Both the position numbers and the translations under genes were made by a program. The notes below the pieces were generated by a model, which did not search any database, was not told the origin of the DNA, and was given only the letters and a program-made list of their open reading frames with translations. A DNA stretch of 64,000 nt from contig NC_088326.1 in assembly GCF_910592395.1 (NCBI RefSeq), forward strand, positions 3,353,001 through 3,417,000. The letters are read 5' to 3'. The DNA is from Lineus longissimus (lineage: Eukaryota > Nemertea > Pilidiophora > Heteronemertea > Lineidae). This document shows positions 55,732-64,000 of this stretch, piece by piece (the stretch's first letter is position 1; each line of letters starts with the position of its first letter).

Positions 55732-58700
55732 TCAACGTATGTAAAGAAAATATCTCGCTGGTCGGGTTTGCTCGAATAGTTTGAATTTCATTGTGAAACC
55801 TGCACAGGTCAAGAGGCCTCCCGACTGAATTTTGTGACGTCATTGTTGTTGGTTCGTTAGTTTCGTTGAGGTGTGTCATTTTACTGCATATTTCGAGCGG
55901 AATTAGGAGGGTTGATTTCGATAAAGACTTGGCAGCTGTATTTGTAAGGTAAGTGAGATGCGGTCCGGGTGTCTGTCCGTTATGACAGATCTGATGTCCG
56001 TCCGGCCGGGGTCCGTATCACCAATATGTCAACTTTTAGGAAAAACGCACATGCGGATATCACAGTTGTTACAGTCTTCTAATGGTCGACATATCAAATA
56101 GAGGCTCTTCGTCTGTCTGTCCGTCCGAAACGGCGCGGAGTGCAGTTATATTCCTTTTGAGAGATATCAGTGAGTCTTCGTTACACGTTCTTTTGTTTAC
56201 TTTATGATTGTGGCCTATTTTTCCACTCGCTACACGAGGCTCTCTGTAAATCAAACACGCCCAACATGTCCACGTTGACTGAGCGTCGCAAATGACACTA
56301 GGCTGGTTTCGCAACCCATACGAACGACAAAGTACGAAGAAGAGGTGAAAATAAAGGGGATTTCAGAATATTTCTGCCAGTTTCAATCAACGCGTTAACT
56401 CAAATGCTGCTATATGCAAATACTATGCACCATGAACTATTCTGAAAAACTTGTCGCTTAATTATACATTGTATTCAGACTGTTCTCCAGGATACAATGT
56501 ATATCCCAAGGAGTATTTTTTCAATGCAATACTGAATAAAATACGAACAGCAAAAAATGATGCACCCCCCACCCAAAATTTGATGGCTGGTTCCCTCCCA
56601 ACCTTATGATGGCCACTATGGTGTGCCGTCTCAATAAACAGCGAAAATCATTTATTAGTGTGATGCTATTCCCTTGCTTACACTCCGGACGCAGTGGACC
56701 GGCCTCGTCGAATATAGGATGACGAAATAGACTGCCCGGGGAGTCTACCTTTGCTGAATACAACAAGTCGGTTATCCTTCGATCCCACATCTCGCCTGAT
56801 CATGTCTGCACAGATCCGCTCGGACTAATAATTATAAATATACCGTGTCAATACTCGGTAACTCCATGCTGGAAATTGATTAAGTACACTCGCTACCTTG
56901 TTGCCTAGTTACTTTAGTGTTAGTCGATTTGAAATTCCTCCATCAATGGCCGTTCCATATTGCTTCCGAAGATGCAGGAGTGGCAAAGGGGAATCATTAA
57001 AGGGAGCACCGTGTGTCGGGGAACGACATCTTGACCCTCAATGATGTGTTGACATTGCCCAGCTTCCAGACAACCCGCAGCGGAGGCAATACCGCTGGAA
57101 GTTCTGTGGGAAAAGATTAATACGCAGTTATAATATACACAAGTCCGTATAATGCAGTTATCATGCATGAAAAATTTTGTGACACTTGGTTTTCATAGTA
57201 CAAGTATCTGTATATCTATCTGTCAACACAATGGTAATATTGGAATATATAGTCATTACCAGTCCTTTCAACGTAATTGGAATTTTTGAAATTCAATTAA
57301 AAATTTCAAAGTGAAAAGCATTAGAATTTTTTACAATCACATAAACTACTTGGAGGTTTTCACCTCACCGAAAAACCGCTACGGGGTGCTTATTTGTCAT
57401 GACCGAAAACTCTTTAGCTCGAAACCCATACCAGGCTCTTTGGATCAACAGGTCATAATGCATAGCGAATGAACGCGTCGAAACTAATCATCAATGACTT
57501 AAACAACAACTGCATGATAAGTTGAATATTTTTGCTTTATTTAAAATATGACTGCTACCGGGGTGTGCATTACTCTTGTTATACTAGGAAATAACATGAT
57601 TGATGTCAATTTGCACCTGCTGTTGAAATGGTGTATCGCGTAGACTATATGGCGCTGGAAGATGTCATTGTGCGGCTGTGCGCAATAGCAGTAATTATTT
57701 TCCGTCCATAAATTAACGTCATGTCTAGACCAGCAACATTATCCGAAGCAGACATTAAAAATACTAGCATATACCCATGGAGCGGGCAAAGTTGAAATGT
57801 AATATACATTAGTTAAATGGGCACGATGATTGAGCTACATTAAATTTCTAACGTTACTGAAGTTTTATTAAAGGTTAAACACGAAATTAACTGCATTTAG
57901 GGACTTATTGCTGCTATCTACATGCAACCCCCAAAAGATTGATTGGAGTACGCTATTTTGCACAATGCATTGAGACCAGTGACAGCAGGTCCTGTTCCAA
58001 ATAAGGCCCTCACATATTAAGCATATCACCTACCCACTCCCGTACCCAATGCCACTGTCGGACCAAAGCCAGGCGCATGGAGAGATGCAGAACGCAATTC
58101 AAACTGACAACATCAGTCAGTAAAGAATAAAACAAAGAGCAAGCGCTGGCCACTGTACATATTTTGTCCATCCTGGGATAACTGTTTATTGATACCCTGA
58201 CTGCATGTTCCGGTAGGCCACTCTGCAGAATTTGCCTTATCACTCAGGTCAGTGTTTCTCGAATAGAACTAAAATAGAACAGGCTAATCATTAATCTCCC
58301 TGCTATACCCTGCACCATGGACCAGGTTGTATAGCACTACATACGTGCTGGAAGCTAATACTGATGTGGCAGGGAGAATATGCGTGAAGTTTGTGTATGC
58401 TTTTGAGAATGAGCGGAGCTCTCCAGTCGACGTGCTCTCTGAAAAGTTGTTATTTATTCTAAAACCACGAAGATATTCGACGTATGACACCCTCAGTGAC
58501 ACTCTTACGTATGATCCAGACCTACGAAGCCAAAGGTTGCAAGAATTCGACGCATTTCCAAGGCCCAATTTTGAAACAAAAATTACCTCCTAAATAGCGG
58601 CCACAACGCGCATTATAGTATAGATGATATTCAAGCATTCTCTCTGCCAGTATTAGTGTCCATGATTAATGGTGACTGCACATTGCGCTGTGTAATCGGA

Positions 58701-60574
58701 CTAAAAAATGGCCGCGGCTGCAGACCGTAGGCCTACTGAGACAATACCACCAATGAATATTCATAGTTTGGAGGTCGAAGCCTATCAATTAGACGAGTGC
58801 ATGTTTTTAACTCTCAAGTACATATTTGGAGAGGTATTGAAAAAATATTTGCTGTGGCAAGTACAGATATAAAGAAATTATTTGATTAAAAAATTAATTT
58901 CGAATTTTGCTAATTTGGTAATATAGGGGGCGTGTTTTGAGATTTTTTCTGCCATTTGGCTGAACAGAGTGGAAATATCAATGTCTATCTAACTTGTCGA
59001 TTATCAAAAAATTTCCGTGGTCAACTACCAGTTTACTTTTCACCATTTACTTGCCCGACTGTCCGGAATATCATATCAAAATTTCAGATTCACAACCCCA
59101 CGCAGTATTTGATGCGTCGCGGTCAAACATTGACAATTGAACTGCTAAAAGGCTTAAAAAATCAATGGTGTCTTGCCTCTACTCTCACTATATGGATAAA
59201 ATTACGAAAACGTATGTCGTTTGAAAAAACATAATTCGAACCAATTGGTTTGTATCAGTTAAACTATGTGACAAGCTTTTGTGTGATCTTATGATGATGC
59301 AATGGCCTCAACAGGCCATTCGGAGACAATGGCGACCAATTCAAGCAGGGACGGATAGACGTAATCAATAAATAGAGTTCCGGGTCTGCGCAGGAGGATG
59401 GTCCACCAATTTACAGAAAATAGATTTGACAGAGCGGAAGAATGAACAAATTCATATCATGATGGCTCGTCATGGTAACCACGTCATCACATGTAAATAC
59501 AACAATATTTATGGGATGATGGAAATTTTATTACTTGATGCAATATGATGTACTTCAAACAGCAATCACTATCAGAGGTGTGTTTTGTTGCAGGGCGACA
59601 ACACGGTTGACGCCCATGCCTTCGTGAAAAACCTCCATATGAGAACATAATGACATCTTTTTCTTACAACAATTTAAAGTGTATTTCAGATAGATATCGC
59701 CAAAGTTATACTTGGCTGACCTTGTATAGTGTGATCACATAGTTGACCGCCTTTCGATGACACCGTGAAAGACCATTGGTTACAGGCCTACCCTAAGTAT
59801 AATCTAGTGTTGTGCAACACCACTATCTTTCGGTAAATGTGTTCTGGTCACACTGCTCAGTTCAACTCAGAGCCTTTGGCCAGTACCATTTAAAAAATAC
59901 TTTATTTCCTCTTTAAAAAAATCGAATTGGAACGCGCCAACAGTTACACAGCTTGGCTATGTGGCCAGTGGATATTTGCCACACACCTAAACTGATCAAT
60001 TTCTTGATACATGTATTGCGCGTTTGGAAACAACATCTGCTATAGGGCCTATATTCCCACTACAAAATATTGATATCATGTACAGTCTTTTCTGAAGCGA
60101 TAATTATATCGTATATGGTACTTAACCTCAACATGTATACACTATACATTTTGTAATTCATCAAGGTGAAAATATCAAAAACATGTTGTTCTAAATATAA
60201 CCGAAATGTCTTCATTCAACGCCAATTCTGATTCATCTATGCCCATTTACGTACCAGGTATACGCAATGAGAATAGTATTCGCCAGTCTAAGATTTCGAT
60301 TCAGTTAATTTCAACGGGTCAGTTATCTCAATGATTCACGAAGTGTTGTCAGAAGTTGAAAAGATGACCTCCATTTGCACAATGTAGCTTAAAATGATAT
60401 TTATTACTGGGCTTGTCACCTACGTGAATCACGACCATGTGAAGTTTAGTAACCTTACTGTTATTTCGAAAACATACAAGAAACGCCCTAATAAAATTAA
60501 TGTCCAGCGCTCTCATGGCGCGGTGATTTACGACATTTAAAGTTAAAAAGTCTATTCAAATTCGAAAAGTTATA
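55732..60574. other. Single-copy flank, no gene supported
   Basis: I found no homology to the duplicated units. Short ORFs exist (e.g. minus 56920-57130 preceded by a TTTTCCCACAG acceptor, and overlapping frames on both strands at 58284-58593), but none has a family motif or partner exons. The stretch may be intronic or intergenic. Confidence 0.5.
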
Positions 60575-60847
60575 CAGTGAAACCTCCCACAGCGGACACC
60601 AGGCCTCTCTATTAAGAACAACCTCTCTATCAAGGACAGCACTTTCAGTCCGAAGGTGTCCTTAATAGAGAGGTTCTACTGCAGTAGAACCTCCCTTAGC
60701 GGACACCTCTCTAATAAGGACACCCTTTCTATTAAGGACACTATAGTTGTGATCCGTAGTTGGTTGTTGCCATTCAATTTGACCTCTCTAATCAGACACC
60801 TCTCTTTTAAGGACAGTACATGTACTTGTCAGTCCCGTCCTGAATAG
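60575..60847. mobile_element. Two head-to-tail MITEs of the pogo-like family
   Basis: One copy at 60575-60681 (CAGTGAAACCTCCCACAGCG to GAGAGGTTCTACTG, preceded by TA) abuts a second from 60682 (CAGTAGAACCTCCCTTAGCG) whose right end is degraded. It is the same family as the ends of the large insertions in B and C, here without the unrelated interior. The repeated words CTCTCTATTAAGGACA mark the family. Confidence 0.75.
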
Positions 60848-61310
60848 AGACACACTTCAAGGTATAGATGTGCAACATTCAAAATAATTGACAGCAGTTT
60901 TCTATCCAGATGACCCTGCGTATTCATTGTGTTGGGCGTGGCCCCGTTATAAAAAAGCGTCCTAGACAGGTATAAATCATTCAACTAAACACTGCCTTGC
61001 CAATGAAATATTGCCGTTGAGCACCAGTTTTTTCCTCATTAAAAATGGCGTATGAATAGCCTGGATGATTTACTGCGATCCGGGTAATAATGTTAAAAAG
61101 TATCGGATGGTGGCAACGCCCTGTAGACCAGTCAGTGACCTTAGATACTCAGTACATACATACCCAAGTGCGCTTTTCAAGCCGATACTTCTTCACTAGA
61201 CGCTATTTAGCCGGACGAGGGTCATGTACAAATGGCCATGTACATGCCTTTGCGAAACAAACGCGCAAAAACCCGCTACAGAGAGAGTGCGTCTTTTTTT
61301 ACATGCCGAT

Positions 61311-61553
61311 TTATCGGCGGTGCGTTAATTCTAAAGTCTCCTCCGTCATTGGAAGAGGTACACGTATACTGACGCACAACGCCGGCAGATCGGCATGTGA
61401 AAGTTTTTGACTGGGTGCCTTCAGTAAGCTTTCTGGCAATGGGTTCCAGAGCAGTGTAGCAGAAACGGAATAATGGGTTTGATCAGAAGAACATCTCTTC
61501 TGGCCTATATCAGTATTTGAATCTGCCAAAACTCGGGATCGGCACGAAAACAC
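61311..61553 (-). pseudogene. Possible non-LTR reverse transcriptase tail remnant
   Basis: The minus-strand reading includes HYSVSATLLWNPLPESL, resembling the F(S/Q)xAAxxLWNxLP motif at the C-terminus of CR1/L2/jockey-like polymerases. There is no other RT motif. Weak. Confidence 0.35.
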
Positions 61554-62090
61554 ATTTTTTGTTTCCCTTGGGTCATTTTCAACTCAGTATTTACACAGTG
61601 TGCATCGCGTTTACTCAATGATATACAAAAATAGCCGCAGATCATCTCAAAGCAATCGCCGTCCGCTGAGTAACAATCGAGACCAAACGCCCCGCTGCTT
61701 AGGAACAAGGAATGAATATGTATGTCTTGCGTGCTCGAAGGAAAAATCGATCCATTTTAATCATGGAAGGTTGGATTTATAAGGTAAGGAAAGGCGTGGT
61801 GAATGGACCCGGAGAGCATAATTTCTTTAATCATTGCGCATTGTGACATGTACTGCAAATGACATAGATGAGTATTCTTCTAGAGAAGAAGATAACTTTG
61901 TTGCTTTTAGCAATGAATATGATAGCTGTAACGTCAACCCATACGTTAAGTGACATCATGGTATAGTCGTGACCGCCATGGTACGCCATATCAGTGCAGT
62001 ATATAACCATACCGCCCCACGTGACGAAAATTAACTTTAGAATATCATAAATTATATATTTTTTGTATTGCATGTCTGTATTCATATCTA

Positions 62091-62537
62091 CAGTGGCTGG
62101 GAAAGGACATCACATGATCATTTTTCAACATTAAAATAAAATTCAGGAAATGTCTCGATCGATGTTTTTTCAACATGAAAAATTTTTTTCAGGAAAAATC
62201 TCGATCGATGGAATTATTATATAAAATAAATAACTCGGGCGATCGAGATATTATCTCGGGTGATCGAGTTATTTATCTCGAGCGATCGAGATAATGTTCA
62301 TATTTATATAGCGCTAATCAGTAAAGACTGCTCAAGCGCTTTTGATGGTAAAGAGCCAGGTCTTTAGTCCCTTTCTGAAAGACAAGGTGTCCTTATTGTC
62401 CTTGAGGGTGTCGGGGGGGGGGGGGGGATTCCAGAGTCTGGCTGCGGCAGCCTGAAAACTACGAGTTCCAAATCCTGTCTTCGGTCTGGGAACAAGTTGA
62501 AGAAAAAAAATCATGTGATGTCCTTTCCCAGCCACCG
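62091..62537. mobile_element. 447-bp element with 28-bp inverted ends and TA flanks
   Basis: The left end CAGTGGCTGGGAAAGGACAT and the right end mirror each other with one mismatch for about 28 bp, and TA lies on both sides (62089-62090, 62538-62539). Inside is a cluster of CTCGATCG/CGATCGAG words (62150-62295) and a CR1-like RT tail on the minus strand. It may be a pogo-like MITE that captured a retrotransposon end. Confidence 0.65.
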
Positions 62538-62562
62538 TACATGTCGATGTACACAGCTGCAT
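62285..62562 (-). pseudogene. CR1/L2-like reverse transcriptase C-terminus (minus strand)
   Basis: Reads GTRSFQAAAARLWN, a Pro run (poly-G/C tract at 62413-62426), then LSFRKGLKTWLF: the conserved last segment of non-LTR polymerases. The 3' tail follows with AGCGCTATATAAATAT, typical of such elements. The rest of the element is missing (5' truncation). Confidence 0.7.
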
Positions 62563-62684
62563 GGCAAATAATACTGATCTATGTATAATTTAATGAAAAT
62601 TAATTAATGCAGTTCTCAGAAATATAGATTTTTTGTGTTGCATTCGACCATTTCAGAGGGAAACACTTGTGACCATACATATGC

Positions 62685-62930
62685 ATGAAGCTTATGTTAT
62701 TTCCTCGCAGTTTCTCCGTGGCTGCCCCTTATCTCTGGAATCGACTCCCCAAAGCAATTACATCCGCTGAGACCCTCACCCAATTCAAATCCCTTCTTAA
62801 AACACACTTGTTGTTCAATCTTCACTTCCAAAAAAATAGAGGAGGTAGCGCTTTGAGCAGGGTGACCTGGAAAGGCGCTTTACAAATTCTATATTTATAT
62901 TTATTTATTTATCCTCATGATTATCTTAAT
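62685..62930 (+). pseudogene. CR1/L2-like reverse transcriptase C-terminus (plus strand)
   Basis: Reads RSFSVAAPYLWNRLPKAI then QFKSLLKTHLLFNLHF, followed by GGCGCTTTACAAATTC and a TATTTAT microsatellite tail. This is a 5'-truncated insertion of a family related to, but different from, the minus-strand copy next to it. Confidence 0.75.
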
Positions 62931-62974
62931 TGTTTAAAGTGACTAATAAGCCCAAGAGGGCTGGGTGTTCTATT

Positions 62975-63062
62975 TATTTGTATTTGTTTAATTAATTGTA
63001 TATATAATTTGTGTACACTAGTCACTATAATAAATAAATGATAAATAAATAAATAAATAATA
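62975..63062. repeat. ATAA microsatellite
   Basis: AATAAATAAATGATAAATAA and similar; a low-complexity tail following the retroelement remnant. Confidence 0.7.
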
Positions 63063-64000
63063 ATCTTAAAGGAGATTGCTCGTCAATCCACGTGACTATC
63101 AGAGACACCTGCAGTGAAAATATTCAACTACTTCGGTTTCCATATAAGGGATAGTCATTAGCATATTTCTACTACAATGTTTACTATGAGTCTAAGCACG
63201 TGGGTCACCCAGGTGGCTCCGCAAGCGAGGTAACTTGACGAGGCATGGTGTTATACTATAATAGTACCTTACGAATCCGCATGGAGCGCGTTATCGATAA
63301 TGGTCGCAAATAATGTCAAAAACATAAAAAGTTATCGTAAATATTGTTATATTTCTGGATATTGGAGTATGTAAATGATAAGGAGACCTAAACCAATGAC
63401 AGACCAGTATCCTATGAACCTTACTAGTGATTTGGAGTTCTTGAAACTCCTTAGATTTATCAATGAAAGCTTATTCCCGCCTTAGGTTTTTACCGGGCCA
63501 TTCATAGCACACCAATTTCTTAAGCGTTTTAACGAGAACTGTCCTTTAACCATGTCCATCAGATGAAGTCAATGCACATGTGTTACACCTTTTACGTGTT
63601 CAACATTCCCAGAATCATGACAATACATTCAAATTTTTTTCTTATTTCTTCGATTTAGCAGCTGCACAAAGGCGAAAATTTACATTTTAGGAGCCGATTA
63701 CTAAAGCCCCGCTCAGAGTGATATCATATAAAATGGACACTTAGTATGTCTGAGCAATACTTGGTCTCAGTTAAATATCAATACAGGATTTGATATGGTT
63801 CTGAATGATAATTTTGATGCTATCCAACTTAAAAAGTGTATCATGTATTTGTACACGTCGTATAATGATATACAAGTAGGCCGACACTGAATGTCGTTTG
63901 CCATAAAATATATAGCTCTGAATACATAATTTGACGACAGAACTATTTGAAAAATGATCGCTTAGGGGTAACGGCCTTTAAACAAGTCGGCCCGACCTGT
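63063..64000. other. Right flank, nothing identified
   Basis: AT-rich single-copy sequence with no ORF or repeat I can support. Confidence 0.5.

Noticed and set aside
56920-57168. Possible terminal exon on the minus strand after a TTTTCCCACAG acceptor
   Set aside because: Single exon without partner or motif. It could be real but cannot be supported.
58284-58593. Two opposite-strand ORFs of about 90 codons
   Set aside because: They overlap each other and have no family signature or splice context.

Overview
This is eukaryotic DNA, most likely from a marine invertebrate. It has phase-consistent exons with GT/AG borders, tRNA-derived SINE-like sequences, a DIRS-type tyrosine-recombinase retrotransposon, CR1/L2-like non-LTR tails, PIF/Harbinger and pogo-like DNA elements, and microsatellites. 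I cannot name the species from the sequence. Mollusc, annelid, amphioxus and hemichordate genomes all carry comparable repeats.

The dominant structure is a tandem segmental duplication. Unit A runs from about 0.75 to 26.6 kb, unit B from about 26.6 to 47.9 kb, and a truncated unit C from about 48.8 to 55.73 kb. Each full unit carries, in order: a single-exon-like ORF of unknown family ('X'; 1131-2204, 28801-29807, 53609-54615); the 3' exons of a tetraspanin; a tRNA-like SINE; a PAN/apple-like exon; a Harbinger-type element carrying a MADF ORF; a ~931-bp tandem array; a truncated iduronate-2-sulfatase-like exon; palindrome and minisatellite tracts; and a second unknown ORF ('Y'; 25378-26523, 46656-47795). 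Unit C stops just before the tetraspanin exons. The last 8.3 kb (55.73-64 kb) is outside the duplication and has no gene I can defend, only transposon debris.

The tetraspanin exons are the clearest host-gene content. They encode TM3, two 37-codon same-phase homologous exons that look mutually exclusive within the large extracellular loop, a common loop exon with the CCG and PxSCC motifs, and two alternative terminal TM4 exons. Four 3' isoforms are possible per unit. No TM1/TM2 exons were found anywhere in the window, so unit B would need either distant 5' exons or the same 5' exons as unit A.

The units differ by clean rearrangements that date one another. A pogo-like element with TA target duplication is absent from A but present in B and C. 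A DIRS element with PAT/Ngaro-like split direct repeats (SGNH hydrolase, Gag and tyrosine recombinase present, reverse transcriptase core deleted) lies between the two terminal tetraspanin exons of A only. There is also a ~1.5-kb inversion, several unit-specific insertions, and a minisatellite length change.

The strongest candidate for something undescribed is the X/Y pair. X and Y appear to be remote paralogues of one unrecognised family co-amplified in the same unit. Nearly all X differences between units change the amino acid, while the 5' ends (start codon or first exon) differ or are lost between units.
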